Source: Planctomycetaceae bacterium
GTDB taxonomy: Bacteria; Planctomycetota; Planctomycetia; Pirellulales; Pirellulaceae
Reading direction: 5' to 3'
Length of the DNA: 59,518 nt
Assembly (NCBI GenBank): GCA_002862205.1
Contig: PKCN01000006.1
Span: 1-59,518, forward strand
Shown here: piece after piece, positions 18,982 to 28,569 of the stretch
Layout of the letters: each line of letters begins with the position of its first letter
Position numbering within the stretch: position 1 is the first letter of the stretch
Notes under the pieces: generated by a model
What the model was told of the DNA's origin: nothing
The model's database searches: none
Seen by the model: only the letters and a program-made list of their open reading frames with translations
Made by a program: the position numbers and the translations under genes

Positions 18982-20805
18982 TTGCGTCGCCAAGACATAA
19001 GAAACGTCGTCATCATCGCGCATGTCGACCACGGAAAGACCACCCTCGTTGATTGCCTTCTTCGTCAAAGCGGCCAGTTCCGCGACGCCGAGTTGAAAGG
19101 TGAACGCATTCTGGACTCCAATGATCTTGAGCGCGAACGCGGCATCACGATCCTTTCAAAGAATATTGCGATTCCCTACCGCGGCGTTAAAATCAACTTG
19201 ATTGACACACCGGGGCATGCTGATTTTGGCGGAGAGGTCGAGCGAGTCGTCAAGATGGCAGACGGCTGCCTGTTGCTGGTCGACGCCGCCGAAGGTCCCA
19301 TGCCACAAACGAGGTTTGTGCTTGAAAAAGCGCTGCAAGCAGGTGTGCGACCGATTGTGGTGGTGAACAAGGTCGATCGTCCTGATGGACGTCCAGCCGA
19401 GGCATTGGATGAGGGATTGGAACTGTTAGCGGAACTGGGTGGCGACGAACAGCTGGACAATGCTGCATACGTTTACACCAGCGCCAAAGACGGCTATGCA
19501 ACGCTTGACCCGGCAACGCCGAGCAGCGACATGCGTCCTCTTCTTGATCTTCTGGTTGATGCGTTACCCGGCCCCGAAGTTGACGATCAAGCACCCTTGC
19601 AGATGATGGTGACCACGCTCGACTGGAGTGAATATGTTGGCCGGATCGCCGTGGGAAGAGTAGAATCGGGAACTGTTCGACTCGGCCAAACCATCGATCT
19701 CCACCGCAAAGAAGGAGTCAAGAAACAGAAAGTCGGCGGCTTGTTCGTTTTCGACAATCTGGGGCGGGCAGCGGCAGAATCGTCCAAGGCCGGTGATATC
19801 GTCGCAATTGAGGGGATCGCTGACGTTGAAATCGGGGACACGATCGGAGCGGTCGATGCCAACAACGCTCTCCCACGCCTGACAGTGGACGAGCCGACAC
19901 TCGAGATGGTCTTCAGTGTCAATTCATCGCCGATGGTCGGTCGAGAGGGCAAGTATGTCACCACTCGACAATTGAAAGCGAGACTAGAAAAGGAACTCGA
20001 ACGCAACGTGGCGTTACGCGTAGAGATGGTCGAAGGCACCGAAGCCTATGCCGTCAAAGGGCGTGGAGTCCTGCACCTTGCCATTCTGATCGAAACCATG
20101 CGACGCGAAGGCTTCGAACTGAGCGTTGGGAAGCCCCGAGTCATCTTCAAGACAATCGATGGCAAGAAATATGAACCATTTGAAACACTTCGCATCGAGG
20201 TCCCCACCGAAACCATGGGCCCAGTCATGGAACTGGTCGGTTTGAGACGAGGTCAGCTGGAAGAAATGGCCCAACGGGGAGAGTACAGCCTGCTGAAGTT
20301 CCTCGTCCCCTCACGCGGTTTGATTGGTCTTCGCACGAAGCTACTCAATGCGACCCGAGGCACGGCAATCATCCACCATCGCTTTGAAAGCTATCGCCCC
20401 ATCGAAGGAGAAGTCCCCAAGCGGGCCAACGGAGTGCTGATTTCCATGGTCAGTGGGAAAACCATGCCGTTCGCAATGTTCGGGCTGCAGGACCGCAGTG
20501 AGTTACTTGTTCCTGCAGGAATTGAAGTTTACGAGGGCATGCTTGTCGGTGAAAACGCCCGCGACAACGACATGACGGTGAACCCTTGCCGAGAAAAGAA
20601 ACTCACCAATATCCGTGCTGCAGGAAGCGATGAAAATGTCATCCTCAAACCACCACGCGACTTGTCACTCGAAGCCGCCCTGGAGTACATCGAGGAAGAC
20701 GAACTGGTTGAAGTCACTCCCGAGAATATTCGCTTGCGAAAAATCGTACTCAAAGAGAGCGACCGCCGTCGGCTGAACCGAAACGCGGCTGCGGCGATGT
20801 CATGA
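18982..20805 (+). CDS. typA: Ribosome-associated GTPase TypA/BipA
   Basis: A 607-residue translational GTPase of the EF-G/LepA group that binds the ribosome and aids 50S assembly and stress growth. G1 AHVDHGKT is at about 14-21, G2 is the switch I region with RGITI, G3 is DTPGHADF, and G4 is NKVD. EF-Tu domain II, the EF-G domain V-like [23 protein letters not shown] region and the TypA-specific C-terminal domain ([20 protein letters not shown]) follow. Length is normal. The start is TTG: translation from 18982 gives MRRQDIRNV, matching the family N-terminus, and no in-frame ATG exists upstream. The weak start and poor Shine-Dalgarno suggest modest translation. Confidence 0.96.
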   Translation: MRRQDIRNVVIIAHVDHGKTTLVDCLLRQSGQFRDAELKGERILDSNDLERERGITILSKNIAIPYRGVKINLIDTPGHADFGGEVERVVKMADGCLLLVDAAEGPMPQTRFVLEKALQAGVRPIVVVNKVDRPDGRPAEALDEGLELLAELGGDEQLDNAAYVYTSAKDGYATLDPATPSSDMRPLLDLLVDALPGPEVDDQAPLQMMVTTLDWSEYVGRIAVGRVESGTVRLGQTIDLHRKEGVKKQKVGGLFVFDNLGRAAAESSKAGDIVAIEGIADVEIGDTIGAVDANNALPRLTVDEPTLEMVFSVNSSPMVGREGKYVTTRQLKARLEKELERNVALRVEMVEGTEAYAVKGRGVLHLAILIETMRREGFELSVGKPRVIFKTIDGKKYEPFETLRIEVPTETMGPVMELVGLRRGQLEEMAQRGEYSLLKFLVPSRGLIGLRTKLLNATRGTAIIHHRFESYRPIEGEVPKRANGVLISMVSGKTMPFAMFGLQDRSELLVPAGIEVYEGMLVGENARDNDMTVNPCREKKLTNIRAAGSDENVILKPPRDLSLEAALEYIEEDELVEVTPENIRLRKIVLKESDRRRLNRNAAAAMS

Positions 20806-20928
20806 GACCCGAACACACCTCAAGACAAACAACGTTGCCAGAACAAACCTGAAAAAGAACCAAGCCCGGGGCCCCAGCACCGCTTTGGGGCAATGCGGGT
20901 AGATCGTCCCAACAGCGATCTTTGCTTT

Positions 20929-20976
20929 ACAGTCGCGTGGGATCACAGTCGCGTTGGATCACAGTCGCGTTGGATT
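20929..20976. repeat. 16-nt tandem repeat, three copies
   Basis: Units ACAGTCGCGTTGGATC at 20929-20944 (one mismatch), 20945-20960 and 20961-20976. The array contains the stop codon and last codons of the minus-strand sulfatase, so the end of the protein (NPTRL) is encoded by repeat DNA. Confidence 0.85.
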
Positions 20977-22626
20977 GAAGGGTGTTTGCGGCACATCTCC
21001 GGAGGCGTGCTTACGCAACAACGGTTGCAATCGTCGCATCACTCGTGTCGCTTGCTCGTCTGGCTCTACCGCCAGATTATTGAATTCCATCGGATCAGCC
21101 TGATGATCGTAGAGTTCTTTTCCCGACTCACCGTGAGCCCATTCGGTATAACGCCATCTCTCGGTCCTGATGCTGCATCCCATGACAGGTTTGTCCAGCC
21201 GTTTATCGGCGGGACGCAAAATCTGCGTCACTGCGTATCCCTCCCAGTCTGCGATTGGATTTTCCAGCAGTTTTTGCAAGCTGCGTCCGGCCAACGTATC
21301 AGGAGCCTGAATCCCTGCCAAACCAGTCATTGTCGGATAGATATCAACGAACTCCACGACTCTCGGACTCGCTGTCCCATTGCCGGATTGCCCGGGTGCT
21401 CGGATGATCAGCGGCGCTCTGGCACCTTGTTCAAACAGGGTACGTTTCTGCCAAACTCCGTTATGTTCCCCGAGGTGATAGCCGTGATCACTCCAGAACA
21501 CAACGATCGTATTTTCGGTCAACTCAAGTCGATCGAGAGCCCGCATCAATCGTCCTACCTGGGCGTCAATGAATGACACACAGGCATAATAGGCCTGAGT
21601 TGCTCGCAGCAAAGTTGGACGAGGAAGGCTGTAATTGGGAACAGGGCAATTATGCGCAAAGGCTGCTGTGGGAATGTCAGCGCGGTCATTCTCGGGTGCA
21701 TACGGCAACCTCAAGTCATCCAGCGGGTAGAGATCGAAGTATTTGCGAGGGGCAACATAAGGCGTATGTGGCCGAAAGAAGCCCACGGCCAGAAAGAATG
21801 GCTCTTCACGCTTTGATTGCATCAGGCGAATCGCCTCGGTCGCAATCATGCCATCGGTCTGTTCCTCATCGCTGCCTTGGGCAGCAAGCCAACTCAGGGC
21901 TCCGCTGATTTTGCGATGTGGCTCGGCATTGAAAACCAAACTTTCCTCGGCCTTGTCCCGTCCGATTGGATTGATGGTCTGCATCCAGGACGGTGGATCG
22001 TCAAAACCATCGGTGCCAATGGATGCAGGCACATTGTAGTGATAGATCTTCCCTACCCGCCCCGCAAAGTATCCCGCTTTCTGAAACGCTTGAGGCAAGG
22101 TCACGACCTCCGGGACTTCATCGCGAAAATGGCGATCCAAATCGTAAACCTTGATTTGATCTGGTCGCAGTCCTGTCATGATGGAGGCACGCGTTGGATT
22201 GCACAGCGGCAACTGATTGTACGCTCGCTGAAAACAGACCCCGGTGGCCGCAAGCCGATCAATGTTGGGTGTTTTAGCAATCAGATCGCCATAGCAACCC
22301 AACGAGCAGGCGAGATCATCCACTGCAATGAACAACACGTTGGGGCGTTTCTCTTCTTCTGTCGACTCGCCCGCAGTCAACTCGGGGCCACCCTGCAACT
22401 CGGAGCCGCCCTGCAACTCGGGGCCGGCTTGGCCCGCCGCTGCCTGCAGTTCATCCTTGCCGCTGCATGCAAGCTGTCCAGGCAGCAAAGAAGTTCCTCG
22501 TGCTGGCGATGCGTTTTGTGGCGTCCGGCCTGCCACTTGTTCGGTTGCTGAAAGCTTCGCATCTGCAGCCAGCAACAGCAGCAAACCCGGGACCAGGTAG
22601 AGGGATAATTTCTGTTGCAATTTCAT
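20959..22626 (-). CDS. Secreted formylglycine sulfatase
   Basis: 555-residue sulfatase, closest in layout to iduronate-2-sulfatase-like enzymes. A signal peptide ([17 protein letters not shown]) is followed by an unusual linker of about 70 residues with repeated ELQGG units. The catalytic domain begins [21 protein letters not shown], with metal-binding Asp-Asp. [12 protein letters not shown] holds the CxPxR motif whose Cys (about 142) becomes formylglycine. [10 protein letters not shown] and [16 protein letters not shown] are further family blocks. It hydrolyses sulfate esters, probably of a polysaccharide, outside the cytoplasm. The start at 22626 overlaps the stop of the upstream oxidoreductase (ATGA), so the pair is coupled. 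The C-terminus runs into a tandem repeat. Confidence 0.92.
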   Translation of the reverse strand: MKLQQKLSLYLVPGLLLLLAADAKLSATEQVAGRTPQNASPARGTSLLPGQLACSGKDELQAAAGQAGPELQGGSELQGGPELTAGESTEEEKRPNVLFIAVDDLACSLGCYGDLIAKTPNIDRLAATGVCFQRAYNQLPLCNPTRASIMTGLRPDQIKVYDLDRHFRDEVPEVVTLPQAFQKAGYFAGRVGKIYHYNVPASIGTDGFDDPPSWMQTINPIGRDKAEESLVFNAEPHRKISGALSWLAAQGSDEEQTDGMIATEAIRLMQSKREEPFFLAVGFFRPHTPYVAPRKYFDLYPLDDLRLPYAPENDRADIPTAAFAHNCPVPNYSLPRPTLLRATQAYYACVSFIDAQVGRLMRALDRLELTENTIVVFWSDHGYHLGEHNGVWQKRTLFEQGARAPLIIRAPGQSGNGTASPRVVEFVDIYPTMTGLAGIQAPDTLAGRSLQKLLENPIADWEGYAVTQILRPADKRLDKPVMGCSIRTERWRYTEWAHGESGKELYDHQADPMEFNNLAVEPDEQATRVMRRLQPLLRKHASGDVPQTPFNPTRL

Positions 22627-24092
22627 TGGTCCAACCTCCAACCGTCTCGGTATTGACCCTGAACAATCTGTTCAGCTTCCGGGCAGTTCAATGCTTTCAT
22701 GTTTTCAGCATCCCACTGAATGACTTTGCCTGTTCGCATCGCAACCAAGCCAAGCAAGGTGATCTCCGTCAGTTTCGCACCATAACTGAATTCACTGCTT
22801 GCCGGCGGCCCTCCTTTGATGGCATCCACCCAATCGCGATGATGACCTGCCGAACGTTTTAACGTTTCTTGGGGCGTTAGCACTGACGTGGCATGTTCTT
22901 CTGGATAGATCACCGCTTGGCCCCCGGCCCCGCCACAAAGCATGATTCCTTTGGAACCGACAAACAGCACGCCACGGCGTGGAAGATTCACTGAGTCCGG
23001 CAACTCTTCGGGTGTTGGGGGCAGAAGACCACCACTGTACCAATTCAATCGAACCGGTCCACGATTGCCGCGCGAAGGAAAGTCAAAGTAGCCAATCTCA
23101 CCGAACGGCGCGAGTTCTGGATGACTGGTTCCCGCGGCCCGCATTTCGACGCGGGTCGGCAAGCCCAGCTCGAGCGCCCAAACAGCTGAATCAAGATCAT
23201 GGCACCCAAAGTCGCCCATTGCCCCACAGCCAAAGCTCCAGAAATCTCTCCATGCCACCGGTGTGTAAACCTGATTGAAACCCGGTGGATTCCGCACACC
23301 ACACCAAAGATCCCAATTCAAACCTTTGGGCATGGCCTGAGTGGTGGCAGGAGGCTGCGTCAACGTTTTGTTCCAGCGTGTTGCCGGAACCCACGCATGC
23401 ACTTCCGTAACATCACCAATCGCTCCAGCGCGTATCAGCTCAACGGTCTCGCGAATGGTGTCCTTTGAGTGTCCCTGGTTTCCCAGTTGGGTTGCCACGC
23501 CAGCCTCGGCGGCAACTCGACTGACCAACCTGGCCTCAGCAACATTATGCGTGAGAGGTTTTTCGCAGTAGACATGCTTCCCGGCTCGCATCGCGGCAAG
23601 CGTCACATGCGCATGCATGTGGTCAGGCGTTGCACAGAGCACGGCATCGATTTGAGCACCATGATTGGCGAAGAACTCGCGATAGTCTTCCTGCTGATGA
23701 CAGGTGAAATTTGCCTCGGTTTGTCGATAGTGTTTTTCTATTTCATTACAAACAGGAAGACGTCCTGCCTCACCTCGATAGTAGAACTTGCTGAGATCCC
23801 AATGTTCAGCCGGATCGACCACCGCAGCAATCCGAACATCCTGCAACTTCATCAATTCGCGGGCATTCTGAAGTCCGCGTCCGCCGGCACCAACCAATGC
23901 AACCTGGACTCGGTCACTTGGCGCCGTATGGGCGGGTCCCCCGAGCACATGTGGCTGCACCACCATGGCGGCAGCAGTGACACCTCCGGCCTTGAGAAAA
24001 CGACGCCTGGACGTCCTTGGACAAGCCGCTGCCAGAGACTCTGCATGCTTTCCGTGGTCTATCGATCCCGAATCTGTTGTTCTCGATTCCAT
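22623..24092 (-). CDS. Tat-exported Gfo/Idh/MocA oxidoreductase
   Basis: 489-residue member of the Gfo/Idh/MocA family with a twin-arginine signal ([11 protein letters not shown], about 30-40) followed by a hydrophobic stretch. It is therefore exported folded, with cofactor bound. The nucleotide fold starts [24 protein letters not shown] is the EKP block. [18 protein letters not shown] and the C-terminal [19 protein letters not shown] are typical of the large planctomycete paralogue group. ATG 24092 places the Tat signal properly; the frame extends to 24416 but that part is non-coding in appearance. It is coupled to the downstream sulfatase by a 4-nt overlap, which suggests both act on one sulfated sugar. 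The substrate is unknown. Confidence 0.9.
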   Translation of the reverse strand: MESRTTDSGSIDHGKHAESLAAACPRTSRRRFLKAGGVTAAAMVVQPHVLGGPAHTAPSDRVQVALVGAGGRGLQNARELMKLQDVRIAAVVDPAEHWDLSKFYYRGEAGRLPVCNEIEKHYRQTEANFTCHQQEDYREFFANHGAQIDAVLCATPDHMHAHVTLAAMRAGKHVYCEKPLTHNVAEARLVSRVAAEAGVATQLGNQGHSKDTIRETVELIRAGAIGDVTEVHAWVPATRWNKTLTQPPATTQAMPKGLNWDLWCGVRNPPGFNQVYTPVAWRDFWSFGCGAMGDFGCHDLDSAVWALELGLPTRVEMRAAGTSHPELAPFGEIGYFDFPSRGNRGPVRLNWYSGGLLPPTPEELPDSVNLPRRGVLFVGSKGIMLCGGAGGQAVIYPEEHATSVLTPQETLKRSAGHHRDWVDAIKGGPPASSEFSYGAKLTEITLLGLVAMRTGKVIQWDAENMKALNCPEAEQIVQGQYRDGWRLDQ

Positions 24093-24222
24093 CAGGCTTA
24101 CTCCCTGTTTGCTGCTGGGCAAAGTGGAAAAACCACCGTCTACCCTCGTCAAAAGTCTTCGACTTGCTACTGTAAGGTATTTGGCGCCAGCCTGTCCCCG
24201 CCTCACGAAGGAGCACCTCGGC

Positions 24223-25071
24223 GTGACTTCCCCCATTCTATTTGAATCGCACTCCCACACACCACTGTGCAAACACGCGTACGGGGACCCGACAGAATAT
24301 GCGGCAACCGCAGAAAAACGAGGCCTTCGGGGCCTGCTGGTGACTTGCCACAATCCCATGCCCAATGGGTTTTCGGCCGCTGTAAGGATGACAGAGAATG
24401 AACTTGATGAGTACATCGACCTGGTGGCAAAAACACGGGATCAATGGCAAGGACGCGTGGACGTGAGGCTGGGCTTGGAAGCTGATTATTTTGAGGGTTA
24501 TGAAAACTACCTCGAACAACAGCTCGCATCGGCAGACTTTCACTTCGTGCTGGGCTCAGTCCATCCGCAGATTCCCGAATTCCGGGCCAAGTACTGGAGC
24601 GATGATTTACGGGAAGTCCAGAAAACATACTTCCGACTTTTGGCAAAGTCCGCAGAAACAGGGCTGTTCGATTCGATTGCCCACCCCGATTTGATCAAGA
24701 ACTTTACCGCCGAGGCTTGGGACTCGGAGCAAATGCTTGATGACATCCGACCCGCGCTTGATCGAATCGCGGCTACCGGCGTGGCAATGGAACTCAACAC
24801 ATCGGGCGTCAATAAAACCATTTCGGAAATGAACCCATTCCCAGCCATGTTGGCCGAAATGAGGTTGCGCAACATTCCTGTCACCTTGGGTGCCGACGCA
24901 CATGTTCCCGAAAGAGTGTCAGATGGCTATGAAGTGGCAATGCAACTCTTGCAGCAGTGTGGATACACCCATGTCAACTTTTTCTTGAATCGGGAGCGTC
25001 AGGAGGTAGCGATCCAAGAGGCGTTGCCCAGCCTGGTGCCCCTACCGAGTCCAAGCGAAGTCGCGCGTTAG
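24223..25071 (+). CDS. PHP-domain histidinol-phosphatase family protein
   Basis: 282-residue PHP-fold phosphoesterase of the HisJ/HisK type, which dephosphorylates L-histidinol phosphate in histidine synthesis. Metal-binding motifs: ESHSHTPLCKHA at the N-terminus, GLEADYFEGYE, VLGSVHPQIPEF, SIAHPDLIKNF and LGADAHVPE near the end. It begins at GTG 24223, preceded by AAGGAG with 9-nt spacing; the frame continues upstream without a better start. It is divergent from the oxidoreductase-sulfatase pair, 130 nt away, and no other his gene is nearby. Role in histidine synthesis is by family; other PHP phosphatase substrates are possible. Confidence 0.82.
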   Translation: MTSPILFESHSHTPLCKHAYGDPTEYAATAEKRGLRGLLVTCHNPMPNGFSAAVRMTENELDEYIDLVAKTRDQWQGRVDVRLGLEADYFEGYENYLEQQLASADFHFVLGSVHPQIPEFRAKYWSDDLREVQKTYFRLLAKSAETGLFDSIAHPDLIKNFTAEAWDSEQMLDDIRPALDRIAATGVAMELNTSGVNKTISEMNPFPAMLAEMRLRNIPVTLGADAHVPERVSDGYEVAMQLLQQCGYTHVNFFLNRERQEVAIQEALPSLVPLPSPSEVAR

Positions 25072-25347
25072 CGACAACCATTTCAACCTCCGCCAAGAGC
25101 AACCGCGAGCAGTTTCCATTGCTTGCATAACAGCGTTTTGATGTTCGCGAAAAAATGTCGGTTTAGATACCCGGCCCGGGCCCTCCGATGGGCTATACTT
25201 TCGCCGCAGCCCCTTGAATTTTGTTTTCGCCTGCGGGGGGGCAAAAGTCGCAAGACCTTGCCCTTCACCTCAGGTGTTAACGAGTGAGTCGCCACGCATT
25301 GGTGAACTCATCTTTCCATTCAGGCAACAGATCAGGGGGCAGATATT

Positions 25348-26352
25348 ATGAAGCGGGATCGACGCAAGCGACTTGAAGCCGTGGTCAAATCGCTCATCAG
25401 CTTGAACGATTTTTCTACCACAGACGCCAAACTCCGATGTTCTGAGACATCACCGGGTTACATTACCCGAACGATCCATCAACTGGCAGATGACGGCCTG
25501 TTGCGTCGAGTGCTGAAGCAAAAACGGGTGCTTTATCGGTGGTCAAATCCTTCCCAAAGAGCCACCTTGGTGCTTCGCTGGATTGATCGAAAAGTAGATG
25601 GGCTGCAAATCAAGCAGAGCGCCGTAGAAGAGCGGCCTCGGGAAAGATTGTTGCGAAACGGTCCCTGCGAATTATCCAACGCGGATCTGCTCGCCATTCT
25701 GATTCATGCAGGCGTCGCAGGTGAGTCGGCGGTCGCGGGCGGTCAGAGAATCGCGAACCGTTTCACATCACGATTACCCGAATTGAGTCATTGCAGCCTC
25801 ACCGAACTCAAAGCGATCAGTCCTGCAGCGACAGGAAACAACTACGCGAAGATCATGGCCGGAATCGAGCTTGGGCGTCGTGTTGCACGAGTCGAGCGGA
25901 TTCCCAAAATTCGTCGACATTCGATCAACAGCACACGCTCGGCAATCGATTATTGCAGTGACCATTTTTCCCGACTGGCCTACGAGGCTGTCCAGGAAGA
26001 GTTCCATCTGGTCACCTTGGATACCAAGCATAAACCCATCAACCAGCACCAGATCACCATTGGAACCCTCGACGCCAGTCTGGTTCATCCTCGCGAGGTT
26101 TTCCGAGCCGCGATTCGTGATGCGGCCTCTGCGGTGATTTTGGTTCACAATCATCCCAGCGGAGACCCGTCCCCCAGTCGTGAAGATGTCATGGTCACCC
26201 AACAGTTGACCGAAGCCGGAAAAATTCTGGGCATCACGGTTTTGGATCATATCGTGGTCGCTTCGGACCACAGCATCAGCATTCGTGAAGCGATTCAGGA
26301 TCAAGCAAACTTTGAGAACAGCTCGAGTCTGCAACTGGTCAACGCGCGATGA
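25348..26352 (+). CDS. radC: RadC/JAB-domain protein with N-terminal winged helix
   Basis: 334 residues in two parts. The first ~75 residues resemble a winged helix-turn-helix (FSTTDAKLRCSETSPGYITRTIHQLADDGLLRRV), a likely DNA-binding module. The rest is RadC: RPRERLLRNGPCELSNADLLAILI, a helix-hairpin-helix-like region, and the JAB/MPN metalloprotease-like motif HNHPSGDPSPSRED at about 267-280 with an upstream Glu (EEFHLV). RadC proteins were once linked to DNA repair; the true role is unsettled. The start is well defined: ATG 25348 follows AGGGGG at about 11 nt. It is monocistronic. The fusion suggests sequence-guided recruitment or self-regulation. Confidence 0.85.
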   Translation: MKRDRRKRLEAVVKSLISLNDFSTTDAKLRCSETSPGYITRTIHQLADDGLLRRVLKQKRVLYRWSNPSQRATLVLRWIDRKVDGLQIKQSAVEERPRERLLRNGPCELSNADLLAILIHAGVAGESAVAGGQRIANRFTSRLPELSHCSLTELKAISPAATGNNYAKIMAGIELGRRVARVERIPKIRRHSINSTRSAIDYCSDHFSRLAYEAVQEEFHLVTLDTKHKPINQHQITIGTLDASLVHPREVFRAAIRDAASAVILVHNHPSGDPSPSREDVMVTQQLTEAGKILGITVLDHIVVASDHSISIREAIQDQANFENSSSLQLVNAR

Positions 26353-26753
26353 CTTAATGAACCACGCGAGCGGGTTTCCTGTTTTGCTTCCCACACAAAA
26401 CTACATCTTGGGAAGACTTAAAATCATTTCCTTGTGAGACACCCGCACCGCAAACAAGCATGGCTGGACCGGGTTAGCAGAGAACTGAATGGCCTTGCAT
26501 GACCTGCAGTCGCTGCACCGCAACTCGGGTAATCACGGCGTACAGCAAACCCACGTTTCCCCCCATAGGACAGCACCCGAATCTTTGGGAAACGTGAATT
26601 TGTGGGGGAATCCCCATCGACTCGATACCCTGTAAACATGCAAACCGACTTATATTTCGCGTTCCGGCACCACCGTGGTGCATGTGTTCCTGCTAGGCTA
26701 ACTAGCCGCATCAAGCCTGCAGGAAGCTCCGAACATATTTTGGGAGAACGTTC
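26353..26753. other. Leader region with several inverted repeats
   Basis: 401 nt upstream of the glutamate-synthase-like gene without a supported ORF. It holds ACGTTTCCC (26553-26561) mirrored by GGGAAACGT (26587-26595); a TGGGG-GAAT-CCCCA hairpin (26603-26616); and GCACCAC-C-GTGGTGC (26667-26681). It looks like a structured 5' leader or an operator cluster. No match to a riboswitch class was recognised. Confidence 0.4.
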
Positions 26754-28391
26754 ATGCGTCACCTCTTCGTCTTTTTCAACGTATGTGCGATTCTGGCGGT
26801 AGGATTCTGCCAGTACTACTATCCACCCTTTGTATGGAGTTGGCTGATCCTCGCCCCGATCCTGATGGTGGGGTGGTACGACATGCTGCAGAAAGATCAT
26901 TCGATCCTTCGCAATTTCCCGGTTCTGGGACACTTCCGCTTCCTGTTTGAGCTGATACGCCCCGAGATCTACCAGTACTTTGTTGAAAGCGATACCGATG
27001 GGGTCCCGTTCGATCGTGATACGCGTTCACTCGTGTACCAACGCGCCAAGGATGTACGCGACACGGTTCCCTTTGGAACAAAAGAGGACGTCTACGAAGT
27101 GGGCTATGAATGGGTCAATCACTCGATGGCTCCCGTTCACAATGCTCCTGAGGACATGCGTGTGACGATTGGGGGTCCAGACTGCACCCAACCCTACTCA
27201 GCCAGCCTGTTGAACATATCAGCGATGAGTTACGGAGCGCTGAGCAAGAACGCAATCTTGGCATTGAGTGCGGGTGCCAAGCAGGGAAACTTTGCGCACA
27301 ACACCGGCGAGGGCGGCATCAGCCCCTATCACGTTGATGGCGGCGCTGATTTGATTTGGCAAATTGGGACGGGGTATTTCGGATGCAGAACCGATGACGG
27401 CAACTTCTCCGACGAACTATTCGAAGCCAAAGCGAACCTCGAACATGTCAAAATGATCGAGCTCAAGTTGTCACAGGGCGCAAAACCGGGGCACGGCGGA
27501 ATACTACCTGCGGCGAAACTCACTGCAGAGATTGCTGCCATTCGGCACGTCCCCATGGGTGCTGATGTCAACTCCCCGCCGGGACACCGCGTCTTCGACT
27601 CTCCAAGAGGCCTATTGGAGTTCATCGCACGACTTCGGAAACTCAGCGGTGGCAAGCCCGTCGGTTTCAAACTGTGCGTCGGTAAACGTCGGGAATTCCT
27701 CTCCGTTTGCAAAGCAATGGTTGAAACAGGAATCACTCCCGATTTCATTGTGGTCGATGGCGGTGAGGGAGGAACAGGTGCAGCCCCTCTGGAATTCTCC
27801 AACCACATTGGCGCTCCGCTTGTGGAAGGTCTGATTTTCGTTCACAACGTGCTGATTGGCTATGATCTGCGCGACCGTATTTGTGTCATTGCCAGTGGCA
27901 AGGTGACCTCAGGATTTGACCTCATGAAACGCTTGGCGCTGGGGGCAGACGCCTGCTATTCCGCACGTGGCATGATGCTCGCGTTGGGATGCATTCAAGC
28001 TCTCAAATGCAATAGCAATCATTGCCCGGTCGGGGTCGCTACCACCAACCCAGCCTTGATGAAAGGTTTGGTGCCCACCCAAAAAAGCTACCGGGTTGCC
28101 AACTTTCACAAGGAAACAATTCAAAGCCTTTCCGAAATGCTTGGTGCCATTGGCCTCAGCAGTCCGGAAGAACTCCAGCCTTGGCACGTGCTACATCGCA
28201 CCACCCCGACAGAAACCAAACACTACGGGGAACTTTACGATTTCCTTGATCCAGGCGAGTTACTCAAAGAACCGCTACCCATTGACTATCGCCGCGCCTG
28301 TCATGCCGCGTCCGCCGATACGTTCGCCCATGTTGATGGTGCTCTGGCAGAGATTCAGACGGAAGATGGAAACGCCCACCAAAGTGTTTGA
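26754..28391 (+). CDS. FMN-binding glutamate synthase family protein, membrane-anchored
   Basis: 545 residues. Two N-terminal hydrophobic segments (about 3-25 and 28-42) precede a domain equal to the FMN/synthase part of glutamate synthase. FMN and substrate blocks: ISAMSYGALSKNAILALSAGA, NTGEGGISPYH, KPGHGGILPAAK and DGGEGGTGAAPLEF. A Cys cluster GCIQALKCNSNHCPVG (C-x5-C-x4-C, about residue 413-424) binds a [3Fe-4S] centre in GltB. The amidotransferase domain that supplies ammonia is absent, so the chain alone is not classical GltB; it may use free ammonia or another substrate. The start follows GGGAGA. No gltD is adjacent, so the electron donor is unknown. Confidence 0.88.
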   Translation: MRHLFVFFNVCAILAVGFCQYYYPPFVWSWLILAPILMVGWYDMLQKDHSILRNFPVLGHFRFLFELIRPEIYQYFVESDTDGVPFDRDTRSLVYQRAKDVRDTVPFGTKEDVYEVGYEWVNHSMAPVHNAPEDMRVTIGGPDCTQPYSASLLNISAMSYGALSKNAILALSAGAKQGNFAHNTGEGGISPYHVDGGADLIWQIGTGYFGCRTDDGNFSDELFEAKANLEHVKMIELKLSQGAKPGHGGILPAAKLTAEIAAIRHVPMGADVNSPPGHRVFDSPRGLLEFIARLRKLSGGKPVGFKLCVGKRREFLSVCKAMVETGITPDFIVVDGGEGGTGAAPLEFSNHIGAPLVEGLIFVHNVLIGYDLRDRICVIASGKVTSGFDLMKRLALGADACYSARGMMLALGCIQALKCNSNHCPVGVATTNPALMKGLVPTQKSYRVANFHKETIQSLSEMLGAIGLSSPEELQPWHVLHRTTPTETKHYGELYDFLDPGELLKEPLPIDYRRACHAASADTFAHVDGALAEIQTEDGNAHQSV

Positions 28392-28444
28392 ACGGAAGCT
28401 CACGCGGTTCACCCACTGCGGCCCTGAACTTTGCACGCACGCCG

Positions 28445-28540
28445 ACACAGAATCGCCAACACAGAATCGCCAACACAGAATCGCCAACACAGAATCGCCA
28501 ACACAGAATCGCCGACACAGGATCGCCGACACAGGATCGC
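28445..28540. repeat. 14-nt tandem repeat, about seven copies
   Basis: Unit ACACAGAATCGCCA repeated head to tail from 28445; five copies are near-identical and the last two carry GAATCG to GGATCG changes. It fills the gap between the converging glutamate-synthase-like and enolase-superfamily genes, about 50 nt behind the first stop codon. Confidence 0.92.
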
Positions 28541-28569
28541 AGTGTAGGAGACCACGTGGTTGCCTTGAG

